DNA from: Ricordea florida
Taxonomy: Eukaryota > Cnidaria > Anthozoa > Corallimorpharia > Ricordeidae
Assembly: GCA_949710005.1 (NCBI GenBank)
Contig: OX453272.1
Location: 15,161,088-15,225,087 of the forward strand
DNA length: 64,000 nucleotides
Reading direction: 5' to 3'
Position 1 is the stretch's first letter. Each line of letters begins with the position of its first letter. Made by a program: the position numbers and the translations under genes. Shown piece after piece: positions 11,828 through 21,719 of this stretch. The notes beneath the pieces were generated by a model that saw nothing but the letters and a program-made list of their open reading frames with translations, was not told the origin of the DNA and did not search any database.

Positions 11828-13122
11828 CTTTCACTCGTGTTTCTATAACTCGATAGAAACACGGTACATGTTTTCTATTTCTTAAATGTTACAAACCTTG
11901 GCTGTTTGTAATGTCCAATCCCTGCTAAAAGGCAATCTTTCTTTAGTCTCAGTTCTTCAGCTATCTGCTCCTGTGGAAATTAATTCAACTTTTCACTTCA
12001 AAGATCGCAATACTACATGTAATTCATCTTAGCATAAGTGCCTTACACTTCTTTATATAGATTTAATAAGTGAAAGATTGTTGCAGTTGTGTGAGCAACT
12101 AACTGTAAGCAGTTGCAAAGATAAGACTTGAACAGTATTCCAACCCATGACCTTGCAATACCAGTGCAATGCTCTTACCAACTGAGATATCAGGGCAACT
12201 GGGAGCTGGTCACACGGCCGTAGCTAGGATCTTTCAAAGGGGGGAGGGGGGTCACACTGTGTCACACCCAGGATACTTAACAGATTGGTATGTCGACATC
12301 CACGCCATGTTTTACTAAACGTGAATTTTTTTTCGGATGAGCAGTGAGCGTGGGAAGGGGGGAGGGACAAGCCTACAAAATAGCTGCATAAATGAATTAA
12401 TTTTCACGTAACATAAATTGCTCTAATTTAGTCTCACAAATGGGGGGTCATGGGCACCCCAGGACCCCCCCCCCCTAACTACGCCCCTGGGTCATTTGTG
12501 AGTTTGTAACATACCCATACCCATAGAGCATAATGAAGAAATGAAGGTGAATATTTGAAAATTTCATATAATATTATATGTGAACTGTGGAAGAAAGATC
12601 TAATAAGTGAAAATCTTCTTTTTTCCACAGTTCACATACTTGAAATTTTCATACATTCACACTTCTTCATAGGTTAGGTGGAGGAGTGGCGTTACATCAG
12701 GTCGACATCCCTGAGGCTATCATTTTTGACAATATCTCTATTGCCCCTGTTTCTACAGGTAGCTACAGTGATATAGTGTAATTATTATGCTGTAATGAGC
12801 TCCATCAGTTGATGAAACACATCGGAAGTACATGTACAAGGCATGGAGATTCGATTAATGGCCGGATCATGTAGACATCCCTGCAATCATTTCAAGTCTC
12901 TGCACATTGCACTTACTGGTTCCTGAAGCGAAGACCGTCCAGTAATGATATGCCACAGACTTCGGTTCGACCTGCAGAAGAAAAACAAAACAGAAAAACC
13001 GCATGGTCTTGAACTAGAATTAATCTGCGACCAGCTAAAAACAAGAATTCACGTGTTTTTCCGAGCCAAACAAACTTAGCGCCACGACTACTAAAAATGA
13101 CTTACATCTCAACAGCAGTCAT
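2422..13122 (-). CDS. NUP188: NUP188 nuclear pore protein, 5' six exons (partial gene)
   Basis: NUP188 is a large scaffold nucleoporin of the inner ring of the nuclear pore complex. Six exons read in phase on the minus strand: 13122-13106 (ATG start), 12971-12917, 11970-11897, 6196-6112, 5670-5590 and 2466-2422. Each has AG acceptor and GT donor sites, mostly GTAAGT. The phases fit exactly: 17+55 nt gives 24 codons, 74+85 gives 53, then 27 and 15. The translation matches the order of NUP188 N-terminal signatures: SNRSLWHIITGRSSLQE, then AGIGHYKQPR, then EFAKRISDFL, then DEWQSLQLFSSFLE and RGSKEQLK, then QTEALLLK. The gene continues off the left edge. Intron 3 (6197-11896) holds a LINE, a second LINE relic and MITEs; intron 5 holds a 2.1 kb DNA transposon. 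The start Met is inferred because it gives the short lead before the first conserved block expected for this family; upstream codons are also open. Confidence 0.85.
2626..4729. mobile_element. 2.1 kb Tc1/mariner-like non-autonomous transposon
   Basis: The ends are inverted repeats starting CAGTACAGGCCAGAGGGACT and are flanked by TA on both sides (2624-2625 and 4730-4731). Both subterminal regions are full of TTACGCGCGCGTAA-type palindromic words. No transposase frame is visible. Internally, a block near 3650-4010 recurs in degenerate form near 4080-4480 (shared CGAATTGTTCGACAT and GATAGAATTTCATCTT). The CAGT start and TA duplication fit the Tc1/mariner superfamily, but that assignment rests on the ends only. 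Confidence 0.7.
6490..8772 (-). pseudogene. 5'-truncated LINE reverse transcriptase in NUP188 intron 3
   Basis: A non-LTR retrotransposon RT reads from about 8770 down to 6653. The main frame (8480-6879, 533 residues) has NYRPISILPTVSKVIE, NQFGFRRGRSTSLA, VGVPQGSILGPLLF and LSADDTALH blocks. Upstream codons to 8770 are in the same style but contain a stop near 8590. At 6874-6879 the frame shifts; the last 73 residues (YNTRGRNDI..., WNILPDKAKSTFDI) are the normal C-terminus of this family. Motif A reads VVFIELKKAFDTVDH, with Glu where the catalytic Asp is expected, so the enzyme was probably inactive even before the frameshift. The 3' end carries a GGGAGCCC...GGGGCCC stretch near 6500-6535. 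The endonuclease domain is missing. It is a Jockey/CR1-like LINE by style; the clade is uncertain. Confidence 0.85.
8856..9172. mobile_element. Foldback MITE
   Basis: A long hairpin pairs about 8856-8915 with about 8942-9002 (GAAGATATGAATTTTATTTT against its complement). A second inverted pair follows, with TTATATAGAC near 9014 and GTCTATATAA near 9160-9170. There is no coding potential. Confidence 0.65.
9560..10265 (-). pseudogene. Decayed LINE RT C-terminal fragment
   Basis: Read across shifting minus frames, this stretch gives an RT C-terminal pattern: acidic lead-in, INPNLTRI, then LELLGV-like, YSKLKFESH, and FNYCSESWH. Only 10237-9983 is open as one frame (84 residues). Frameshifts and stops are frequent. 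It lies in NUP188 intron 3 and is unrelated to the exons. The assignment is inference from short conserved blocks. Confidence 0.55.
10380..10711. mobile_element. 332 bp MITE with 5 bp target duplication
   Basis: The termini are CAGGGCTCGA and TCGAGCCCTG, flanked on both sides by ACTAT (10375-10379 and 10712-10716). Internally, GTCGCCAG-type words occur repeatedly near each end. No ORF is present. The superfamily is not settled by a 5 bp duplication. Confidence 0.75.
11689..11884. mobile_element. Long hairpin MITE beside a NUP188 splice donor
   Basis: Arms of about 90 bp pair across a loop near 11785-11795; GTTTCTATAACTCGATAGAA and CTCCCAAACTTTCACTCGTG recur in inverted orientation. The outer edge lies 12 bp inside the intron from the donor of NUP188 exon 3 (11896/11897). 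A related partial arm is present at 11560-11585. Confidence 0.7.
12085..12215 (-). mobile_element. tRNA-derived SINE fragment
   Basis: On the minus strand, TCTCAGTTGGTAAGAGCA resembles an A box and is followed by GGTCATGGGTTGGAATACTG, a degenerate B-box region. The body does not fold as a tRNA gene, so it is best read as the tRNA-like head of a SINE in NUP188 intron 2. Confidence 0.6.
12208..12492. mobile_element. MITE-like element with GTAGCTAGG ends
   Basis: The left end GGCCGTAGCTAGG and right end CCTAACTACGCCCC are imperfect inverted copies; the interior is G-rich with no ORF. The right end includes a run of about 13 C. Confidence 0.5.
12532..12684. repeat. Hairpin repeat
   Basis: GAAGAAATGAAGGTGAATAT, GAAAATTTCATA and GTGAACTGTGGAAGAAAGAT on the left arm are mirrored by ATCTTC...CCACAGTTCACA, GAAATTTTCATA and CACTTCTTCA on the right arm. 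Total about 150 bp. Confidence 0.6.
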
Positions 13123-14005
13123 TTTGATGAACTTAGCAAAAGTCACATTGAGATGGTTCTTGATGGTCCAAAGGTTAGCGTCGCTATCGCTGTCAAGAGA
13201 GTCGGCTTTATTCTCAGCTCGTTGCTCCCGCCATTTTGAAATGGGCTTAGGAGCCGCGCACACGCGGATCCCTGGGTACGAAGATTGGAAAGTGGAAGAA
13301 ACCGCTCTGGTCAGAAGCTGGTATTCCGTTTACTCGAATTCTCATTCAATTCTACCGTAGAAACATTTCCAGGGTAACTCTGAGCCACGACCCATTGTAA
13401 AATTGCACTTTTTCTAAGTCTCCAACAGATGAACAGTCATCTAAGTATTCGCTACAGTTCTCTATTGTACTATCTTCAGAGAGTAATAATCTGTTCTTTT
13501 CTAATCTCTCAAAATGGAACGGTTTCCAATTGACTGTTGCACAATCCCTTACGTCTTGCGTTGCTACACCACTTCAATTCCTACCAATCAAAAGTTAAAA
13601 CCAATTTAATTAGCTCCCTGTATGTTCTCTCGTTTAGTGCTAACCACGATATCAAGAGATGCATTAATTTGCTATGAAAACTGTGTGGTTCATTGGACTG
13701 ACATTGTATGTTGTGACTGGCTTGGCCAAAGTAATTTGCAGCAGTCATTTGACAGCCGCTCTATTATGCATTGGGCTCTCTATATCTGCATGACAGCTTA
13801 CGATTTGAAAATGATAAAAACAGAGCTTCTACGGAGTTCTACGGCAGCACGAGCGTACAAAATGTCTCCGTGGTAATTTATGACGTCAGTGCATTGAATA
13901 CGTAACGTAAAATGCACATTCTGACATCATAATATATAATACTCAATTGAGGCATTTACTAGTTCTGAGTAAATTTCGAGGCATTCCAACGTGAATAACA
14001 ATGTA
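13123..14005. other. Region between NUP188 start and the next gene
   Basis: This holds the presumed 5' UTR and promoter of NUP188 (minus) and the region upstream of the 14006 ORF (plus). An AT-rich ATAATATATAATACT stretch at about 13929-13943 could be a TATA element for the plus-strand ORF. Nothing else was recognised. Confidence 0.35.
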
Positions 14006-14527
14006 ATGGCCTCTATATCAAACATAATGAGACAAGTCGTTCATTACGTTTACACGTGGCTTCCAAAGCCTGCTACCGGATCGAGAAATCGAAGAAAACG
14101 CCGCGAGGGGAAGAAAAGAGTGACGTTTGAAGAACCCATGAACCTTAGGTGCGGCCCAAGTTTTTCAAAGTTTGAAGTCCTTGCTACAAGCTCATATACC
14201 TTGCCCAGTGTTCCGTACTGTTCAAAAGCGATACTTACAGAACCCTCGTGTTCAACAAGCCGAAATAACCCGAGAAAACGGGATGCATTTTCTCGCGATT
14301 TCTCACATGTTAATCTCGAGGTTGTGGGCTACAAGTTTATGTCAAAAGATAAGAAACTCAGCAAACGATCGGCCCTGAAACGTTGGTTGAAGCAAAAAAA
14401 AAGTGATGTGCAAGACCTGCATTGTGTCTGGGACGCTCATCGACAATGGTATGACTTTGCCTCAAGACACGATCTTTGTAGAAAAGAAATTTTTCAGTGT
14501 TCAGCAAGAATGGAAGATAAGTGTTAA
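14006..14527 (+). CDS. Small hypothetical protein with RVxF-like PP1-docking motif
   Basis: This is a single open frame of 173 residues from the ATG at 14006; an earlier GTG is not used here. The N-terminal part has an amphipathic or hydrophobic stretch (MASISNIMRQVVHYVYTWLP) followed by a very basic region and KKRVTFEEP, which has the form of a protein phosphatase 1 RVxF docking site. The middle is Ser/Cys-rich. Near the C-terminus is RQWYDFASRHDLCRKEIFQ, which loosely resembles the W..FA.D..RF..RI segment after the RVxF site in PPP1R15 (GADD34/CReP), the eIF2-alpha phosphatase targeting subunits. The spacing between the two motifs is much longer here than in PPP1R15, so homology is speculative. 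A TATA-like stretch lies about 70 bp upstream. Alternatives are a chance ORF or an exon of a larger gene. Confidence 0.45.
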   Translation: MASISNIMRQVVHYVYTWLPKPATGSRNRRKRREGKKRVTFEEPMNLRCGPSFSKFEVLATSSYTLPSVPYCSKAILTEPSCSTSRNNPRKRDAFSRDFSHVNLEVVGYKFMSKDKKLSKRSALKRWLKQKKSDVQDLHCVWDAHRQWYDFASRHDLCRKEIFQCSARMEDKC

Positions 14528-14562
14528 CTTCCTCCCTGAGTCTAACTGCTAACCAGGACAAA

Positions 14563-14975
14563 ATTGAAAGCTATATATTTTATCGAAATATTTTATCGTT
14601 CTCATACTAGATCATTGAGGTCTGTTAGTAATGAACTTTTAATGCAACCTAGATCGTATACCAAGACCTACGGAGATAGAGCATTTGCTGTTCATGCACC
14701 AAGAGAATGGAACTTAATACCCTATGAAATTCGGAAGTCCAACACCATCTCGAGTTTTAAAAGATCACTTAAGACGTACTTGTTTACTAAATTCAGTAAT
14801 AACAGATCATTGTTTTTATAGATTTGTATATATTCCGTTAGTTTTAATTTTTCCCTTTTTTACTCATTGTAAATATAATAGGATATGATTGTAAATTTGT
14901 AAATATTTTTCAATAATGTTGTTTACATGACTGTAAAGCGCCTTGAACATAGGATAAGAGCGCTATAGAAATATA

Positions 14976-15022
<47 letters not shown>
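14563..15022 (+). pseudogene. 3' fragment of a CR1/L2-like LINE
   Basis: The frame ending at 14821 encodes the last 70 or so residues of the same LINE family found at 61075-64000 (shared SYTKTYGDRAFAVHAPREWN and SSFKRSLKTYLFTKF). The 3' UTR is also shared (GTAAAGCGCCTTGAACATAG) and ends in an ATT microsatellite, as expected for target-primed insertion. Everything 5' of it is missing. Confidence 0.85.
14968..15020. repeat. (ATT)n microsatellite at LINE 3' tail
   Basis: About 17 ATT units directly follow the LINE 3' UTR and are probably its tail. Confidence 0.9.
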
Positions 15023-15023
<1 letters not shown>

Positions 15024-16424
15024 ATTAAAACAACGAGAAGAAACGTTCTTCTGTCTTGAGATTTGAATATTGACACGGCATCGCTTCGTCCTAAGATAAA
15101 TATTTTAGAACCAAAATGTGCAGATCGTTTGGCATAGATTCATTTTGACTGAGAAAAAAAGTTAGAACCACACTGTTTGGTAAAAAAAAACGTAATTTAA
15201 AACAGAGCCTTAGTTTTGCAAAAAAACTTCTGCAAAAGTTTCAAAATTAAAGTTGTTAACATAAATGGTTCAGTTGAGACATAGTTTTATGCTTGAGAGA
15301 CACTTTATTCCACGATTCTTTACGAAGCGAGGTAATGATTGAGCTTGATGTCCTAAGGCTAAGTTGGTCCAGGCATAGGGGATCATTTTGGTTGGTTCTC
15401 TTAGGGGCGGTTCAAATTTTCCTGTAAGGACCACTAAAATTGATAGCTGACCAGTTGATTGAGCTAAATCGAGATTTCGAAAAGCAGCGAATTCGAAAAT
15501 AAAAATTATTTCGGTCTCGATATCCACTCTCTGTTTCCAATATTAGGTTCCAATCTATACCGAAATTTCTTGAAAAAAAAAATAAAGTAAGGCACGCAAG
15601 CGATTAGTAGACAAGTTTGCAGAGGAGAAATAATGAGAAAGAATTTATCAGTTTATTGAACTTGTTCGGTCCGTACGTAATAGGAAAATATTGGCCAAAA
15701 GGCTTGATCCATAGACCTTCAAACATAGGCTTGGCCAATATATGTTTTTTGCTGCTAAGGACCTCCACTAAACCAATGAGACCTATGTATAAACAGTAAC
15801 TGAGTTTACAAGACGCCCATACGAGGGCGTTATGACGTGTTACAACATACGCTTTTTTCGCCCCACGAACGTAAAGCACGCGCGAATTTGAGGTCAAGGT
15901 CACCCTCAGAATTCTATTATGATTTAAAAGAGATAGAACGCGCGCTGTCATTGGCTAATAATTGTGTTTGTATTAGCACATACAAACTTGGTTCTGAATT
16001 CTCCACCTTCCGTCTCGAGTTTGCACGATCTGCTTTCGAATTCTCCCAAACGCAACTTCGTTTGCATGCGCTTGTACAAACACACCAGATGAGTTACAGT
16101 GTATAATTATCACAAAAAAGGAAACCGAGTAGGGACAACTTCAACGATTGGAGACATTTCGGAAAAAATAGTTCTACCAGACTACAAACGGAATCGGAAG
16201 ACGAGCAAGAAAACAGAATCTTTGTTTACTTCATTTTTATGATTTCAAATACCAATAATTAATAACAACCACAATACACAGTTGACCTTTTCCATTGGAA
16301 AATCTCTGTAAAAGAGAAACGAGTGTTTTGTAATACACAAATTTTTGTGATCTTTCATTCTGGTACTTACATTGATGTGGTATCTATATTCAGTGGAAGG
16401 GAATATTTTTTTCTGTACTTCGCT
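15023..16424. other. No gene recognised; short repeated-protein fragment at 16099-16205
   Basis: This is mostly unassigned AT-rich sequence. The segment 16099-16205 (plus) resembles minus-strand segments inside both tandem units: GGAAACCGAGTAGGGACAAC here against GGAAACCGAGGAGGGACGAC near 38272-38302. Both encode an RLQRLE...LKTESE-type stretch, so this is a dispersed, unidentified repeat. Confidence 0.4.
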
Positions 16425-16857
16425 GAAACGAAGTGGGTGCCACTAATAGATGAATTGCGGAGGAACCAGGAGGTGAGATCGGACATCAGCATATAGAAGG
16501 CGCATCTGACAGCCGCCTCAGTCCATAGATGATCTCACCCCACCCACCCAGACCCATGACGGCACAAGTCAGCTAGACCATGACACCGGGAACACACCCT
16601 ACTCTTTACGAACAGTGCCAAGGGTTCTTTTACGTCCCACATTTACCAATCAGTTATAAAGAGTTTTGAGACGGGGCCTACGGTTTATCGTCCTTATCCG
16701 AGAAGACTAGAAAGTCTAACTATTTGCAGATGTCATTACAAAGGCAGCACCTCCTCCTCAGTTATTTAAAGACCCTGAGTGTTGGTCCGGCCGAGGTTTG
16801 AACCCACGACCTCCCGCACGGTAGTCTGGTGCTCTACTAACTGAGCTAACCGGTCGG
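16425..16857 (-). mobile_element. tRNA-derived SINE
   Basis: The minus strand begins at about 16857 with CCGACCGGTTAGCTCAGTTA, then AGAGCACCAGACTACCGTGC and GTGGGTTCAAACCTCGGCCG. This is a clear Pol III A box plus GGTTCAAACC B box about 35 bp apart. A tRNA-unrelated body of about 350 bp follows to about 16425. It is an ordinary SINE, not a functional tRNA gene, because the acceptor stem does not close. Confidence 0.85.
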
Positions 16858-17627
16858 AGGAACATCATTGATACCAAATAAGGTTAACAAAAAAGCATAC
16901 ATTCATTGCAATTGTCCTGTATGTAGTAACACATCTTTCAGGTTTCCTAAATGCCCTATGTTTTCAATCATGAATTTCTACTTAAACTGTATGGCAGAAT
17001 GACTGCAGTAGATTCTAAGCCTCAAAGAAGAAATGGTATTGTTTAGAGCTGTTTACTTGTTACCACCTCAGATACAAACCCTATTCAGAAGAATACTGCA
17101 TTGCATGTAATAGTGGAAGTTCAATACCTTTTCCTAGATTATGACATACACCCCACCCGCATAAAAAATATATTATGTCAACAATAATGATAACAATAAT
17201 AATATCAATACTAGTAATAATAATTATGATAATGACAAAATAATATTAATAAGAACAATAATAATAATTAAATTACAAACAATGATAATGGTGATATAAT
17301 GATAAGATGAATACATTGGGGTCGTAGACCTGATAGGAAAAAATAGGTGCGCAATGAATGAATCTCGTTGGCCGAAATAAATAAATAAATAAATAAGACG
17401 CCTAGGGGCGTTTCCGTGGGATGTATTGCCTATTAGGCATGGCTACCCATGGTCACAATCAGTTGACAAAATTTGACCAGTTACAGTAGCCTGTCATGGT
17501 TAGTCAATGCGACCAGGAAAAGAAATCATGGGTGAAATAAGTGAAGTGACGAAAGTTACCAGACAGATGAGCCTTTGGAATACTCAATGGCTTTCGGTCT
17601 GAAAGCTATGTAAAAACCAACCTCTTC
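16858..17627. other. No gene; AAT-rich low-complexity sequence
   Basis: About 17170-17310 is a degenerate AATAAT/ATAATG array; the rest is unassigned. Confidence 0.5.
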
Positions 17628-17745
17628 CTATGAACATCATACCACAGGGAAAACACCAGTGCTCCGCCGATCACCGAAGTTAAGCCCTGTCAGGCGGCGT
17701 TAGTACTTGGAATAGTGACCGCATGAGAATACCCTGTGTTTTCAA
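17628..17745 (+). pseudogene. 5S rRNA-like sequence (pseudogene or 5S-derived SINE head)
   Basis: The stretch runs from ATCATACCACAGGGAAAACA through CCGATCACCGAAGTTAAGCC, GTTAGTACTTGG and GTGACCGCATGAGAATACC. It follows the metazoan 5S order with the A box, intermediate element and C box recognisable. There are substitutions in conserved positions (GGAATAGTGACC where TGGGTGACC is usual, and a weak closing stem). A decayed LINE follows directly, so it could be the head of a composite element. Confidence 0.75.
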
Positions 17746-17979
17746 GTGTTTTAGACTTAAAAAATATACTTTTAATTGCCAAAGGCAAAAAAGATCAACA
17801 CAAATCTTTCCCAGCCAAAACCTTTACAAAAACAAACAACACGTTTGCTATTAGAGGTATAGAACTTTCTATTTTATTGCGTTCGTGCAAAAGACATTCC
17901 GTGTTAATGTTCAAAGGGATCATTCGGCAGTAAATTGCCCTAAGCCATCTTGTTTAAAAAATCATTTCAGAGTGGCACT

Positions 17980-19727
17980 TATCCCGCAAAGCTCAAACAT
18001 GCAAAGATAATACCAGTATAATTAAAAATGATGACGAATCCAACCCAAATAATTACAGGCCGATTTCCCTTTTGTCTGTTTTTAATCCTATTTTTGAAAA
18101 CTTATGTATAAGCGGCTAAAATATTTTATTGATAAGTATGACATACTTTCTAAATCTCAATATGGCTTTAGAGAGCACTGTCCTACACAGCATGCCCTTA
18201 TTGATATTGTTGACAAGATACAACTTAATTTCGACAAAATATTGTATTAATGCGGAGTATTTATAGACTCAAAAAAGGCGTTTGATCGATACTATAGACC
18301 ATGACATGTTATTGAACAAATTAGAACATTATGACATAAGTGGCATAGCTAATAGCTGGTTTTCGTCTTATCTTAAGATTAGAAGTCAAACAACACAAGT
18401 TGGCTCATGCATTTCTAAAACTGTAAATGGCTCGGCTTTCTGTGGCATTCTGTTCTGGGTCCTCTGTTGTTTCTATTAGGGACGGACCATTAGAAAAGTG
18501 ATGGAGGGGGTGGGGAATTTTCAGCTTGCACGAATTTTTTTTTCGCTCACTGCTTGTGCAGGATTTTTTTTTCAGGTGAACCCCTCTGCACGAATTTTTT
18601 TACTACCGTGTGAAAAAGTCACAATTGGACCTTCCTTCTGTATGAATTTTTTTTTTTTGACCTTCTTCTTTGCATGAATTTTTTTTCTTGGCATTTTCCC
18701 TTGCAAGAATTTTTTTCTGTTTTTTTTTTCCCACCCCCCACCCCCATCACTTTTCTAATGGTCCGTCCCTTATATATCAATGATATTTCCAATTCGTCTA
18801 ATCAATTGAAATTTTCCTCTTTGCTGATGATACGAACCTCTTGTATGCAAATAAGAATTTGCGCGCGTTAGAAGAAACTGTTAATACACTTAATAGAGAA
18901 CTTGCCAGTGTATGTAAATGGCAAACAAATTATCCCTTAACACAATGAAATCGTATTTTGTAATTTTTCGACCATATCAGAAACCAATTGACTACGATGT
19001 AAGCATAAAACTTTTTGATCACGGTAAAAAATCCTTTATTTCTCTGAAAAGGAAAGATTATGTTAAATAGCTTGGTATTCTCATTGACTCGAAGCTAACT
19101 TGGAAGCATCATATTTCATATATTTCCTCAAAGATCGGCAAATCCCTTGGAATTCTCGCGAGACTGAGATATTTCGTTCCCATACTTTACTAAATATATA
19201 ACGATCTTTGATTCAGCCCTGCTACATAACTTATTGTATCGATGTATGGGGCCAAACTGCTCAAACAAATTTAGATAAATTATTAATTTTGCAAAAACGC
19301 GCTCTTCGTTTAATTCATTTTGCTCCATACAGATCTCATGCGATCCCGTTATTTAACTTATATGATATACTCCCGATTAACTTTCAATGCTGCAAGTCAG
19401 TCTATTATAATGCATGACGTTTCTAATAACTGTTTCCCAGAAAACACTATAAACTTATTTCTAGAATCTTCACAAGTGCATAGGTACAATACTAGGTTTT
19501 CAGAAACAAGTAGACTATACATTAAATATTCCAGAACAAATCAGTTAAAGCACTCATTCTCTAGATTTGGTGGAACAATTTGGAACAGTATTCCTCAAAG
19601 TATCCAAGTGCTTTATAGACACAAATTTATAGCTTCTTTACATCAGCTCTTCCTACATATCTTAGAACTGAAGGATACTTATGTTGACACACCCAATTTA
19701 ATCAATAAATTTAGTAAGATGACATGA
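17980..19727 (+). pseudogene. Decayed LINE reverse transcriptase, interrupted by a MITE
   Basis: RT blocks follow in order across several frames: NNYRPISLLSVFNPIFE (about 18047), SKSQYGFREH, IDSKKAF and TIDHDMLLNKLEHY, YINDISNSSNQL and a FADDT-type segment (about 18815), LGILIDSKLTWKHHI (about 19075), then a C-terminal frame 19320-19727 with VHRYNTRFS and WNSIPQSIQV. Frameshifts and stops are numerous. The MITE at 18479-18769 splits it just before the YIND block. The 3' tail runs into an AATAATA-rich stretch. Confidence 0.8.
18479..18769. mobile_element. PIF/Harbinger-like MITE, copy 1
   Basis: The terminal inverted repeats begin GGGACGGACCATTAGAAAAG and are flanked by TTA on both sides (18476-18478 and 18770-18772). 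The interior has TGCACGAATTTTTTT-type A/T runs. Related copies sit at 21411 and 23195. Confidence 0.85.
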
Positions 19728-20741
19728 AATGTAAAGTAAGCTTGTATAGATTGTATATTTTGTGTTATTACATTATAATACGTACGGTTAATCATTTATA
19801 TAGATAGATCTTGATTATATAATGATAATAATAATAACATAATAATAATTATTTTTAACTAATAAATTAATTCTTAGTTTCTTCCTAGTTATAAACTTCT
19901 CCCTATTATTATTTTTTTCCTATTATTATTTGTTTTCCGTTTTTTCACCTGAAGAAGACTAGCAGTAAGCAGTCGAAACGTCGCGACCACCACCCAATTG
20001 ACCACGTCGTGAGACCATAGAACTAATAAATATTAGTAAAAATCTACTTGTAGACTAATGCAAATGCTGCAATCTGATTGGCTGAGCTACTGTAGACTAT
20101 CAGCCATTAGACAGCACTTGGTTGAAGATCGTTTTCAAAATGGCGACGTATCGGCGCTTTTAGCGAAATTTCGCAGGAAGATTGAGTATTTTGGTTTTTT
20201 TTTCACCGACACATGATTTGTTTATTATGACTTTTACTAAAACAATTAGATTATTCGCTCTCAATTTCAATGAGGTGATAGTTTATTAGAGATCTCGAGC
20301 TCATAATCTAAATATAATTGTTAATTATCATCACTTAAACTGTTAGCAAAAGGCAAATCAACATTTGATAACAACATTTACTGTGCTTTAGCAATTACTC
20401 TGGTCTTGTATTTACATGTTCGGTTTTTCATAGGGCCGTATTTAGGTAGTGTCCGTTAAATTGAAGAAATCGCAACGAGAAACGGCTTTGCGCTGCTTTA
20501 AAGGCCATTGTGAGCTTAAAAATGATGTACTTCCTTTATAAGAGATAAAGACCATTGAAAATAAATAAATCTTGAAAATTCAGGATCGAGCAACGCGCCG
20601 GTCCATGTAATACTTTGGCCCAATGCTTACATGTGTAGCTTACTAAACCACGTGACAGGTGCTTGGATCTCGCGGAAAAATAAAAAATAAATAAATAAGT
20701 CCGATCGTGCCATAATGTGGCTAAACACCTCGTGTAAGCCA
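19728..20741. other. LINE tail and hairpin repeats; no gene
   Basis: AATAATA-rich LINE tail lies to about 19860. About 20226-20340 holds a hairpin related to the one at 24739-24849 (AAAACAATTAGATTAT...). The rest is unassigned. Confidence 0.45.
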
Positions 20742-20751
20742 CACAAAAACC

Positions 20752-20813
20752 ATTACGAGTTCTTCAAAAACTACCTTCGCGAGGTTTTGCGAGAATCGTA
20801 TTTCTAGACGAAT
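20752..20813 (-). repeat. Dispersed 60 bp conserved segment
   Basis: The minus-strand words TAGAAATACGATTCTCGCAA and AACCTCGCGAAGGTAGTTTT recur nearly unchanged at 32847, 35691 and 35989, where they mark the heads of tandem units. Its function is unknown. Confidence 0.6.
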
Positions 20814-20986
20814 GGAATCATACCATAAAATTACATAAAATAAAATCTAGCTTTACCAGGTATTTTGCGTTTCTATCATTTTCAATAATAAAGAAGGAGT
20901 TACGTACCTTAATGCAACTACGAAGGCAAGTCTTAAAGTTATTTCCTACCATTACCTAGTTGTTATCTTATCTTCTTCCTTTCCAG

Positions 20987-21159
20987 ACTCAAGCTTTCAA
21001 GAGAGACCGATACACAATTCACTTTTTGGTCTGAGAGGAGCAAAAAGATTTCCAAGAAAACAGTGGTCGAGAGAAACGTTCGAGAAAACTTTCGACGAGC
21101 AATTTGACGACAAACCAAGAAGGCGGGTTAATCTCAGCGAATCACTTTCTGTCATCAAA
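20987..21159 (+). CDS. Probable internal exon of an unidentified host gene
   Basis: A pyrimidine-rich tract ending TTCTTCCTTTCCAG precedes a 173 nt open stretch that ends at AAA|GTAAGA. Read in phase 2 it is fully open for 57 codons and encodes a basic, Arg/Phe-rich segment (FGLRGAKRFPRKQWSRETFE, then RRRVNLSESLSVIK). Codon use looks protein-like and unlike the repeats around it. No neighbouring exons were found and the family was not recognised, so this could be one exon of a gene with long introns or an unannotated small protein. Confidence 0.5.
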
Positions 21160-21410
21160 GTAAGACCGTCCTACGTAGACTATAGTAAGGAGAACTAAAA
21201 CCAGGTTTTCTTGCAACGCCATAGACTGTAGTTATTTGATGTCATGATTCGACTTGAGTCCTTGAATTATATTTTTTTAAACCATAAATGATAATACAAT
21301 TATTGATTAACAAAAATTAAAACTTAAGCTCTTGTACACGACACTTGTGAAACGTGCTCTTCAAATTCACTTTTACTTTGGGAAGTGCTAAGCACTGATA
21401 AAAGGCCTAA

Positions 21411-21709
21411 GGGACGGACCATTAGAAAAGTGATGGGGGGGGGGGAGTGGGGAAAAAAAAACAAAACAAAAAATTCATGCAAGGGAAAATGCCAAGAGAA
21501 AAAATTCATGCAAGGAAGAAGGTAAAAAAAAAATTCATGCAGAAGGAAGGTCCAATTGTGACTTTTTCACACGTAGTAAAAAAAATTCGTGCAGAGGGGT
21601 TCACCTGAAAAAAAATTCCTGCACAAGCAGTGAGCGAAAAAAAAATTCGTGCAAGCTGAAAATTCCCCACCCCCTCCCCCCCCCCATCACTTTTCTAATG
21701 GTCCGTCCC
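21411..21709. mobile_element. PIF/Harbinger-like MITE, copy 2
   Basis: Complete copy with GGGACGGACC/GGTCCGTCCC ends and TAA duplicated on both sides (21408-21410 and 21710-21712). Confidence 0.85.
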
Positions 21710-21719
21710 TAAGCTGAAC

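Noticed and set aside
16780..16857. tRNA gene
   Set aside because: A and B boxes are present but the acceptor stem does not close and a long SINE body follows.
19946..19990. CCTGAAGAAG...CGAAACGTCG word, also in inverse form near 43050-43080
   Set aside because: This word is common in 3' regions of several retroelements (Penelope-like among them); alone it does not define an element.
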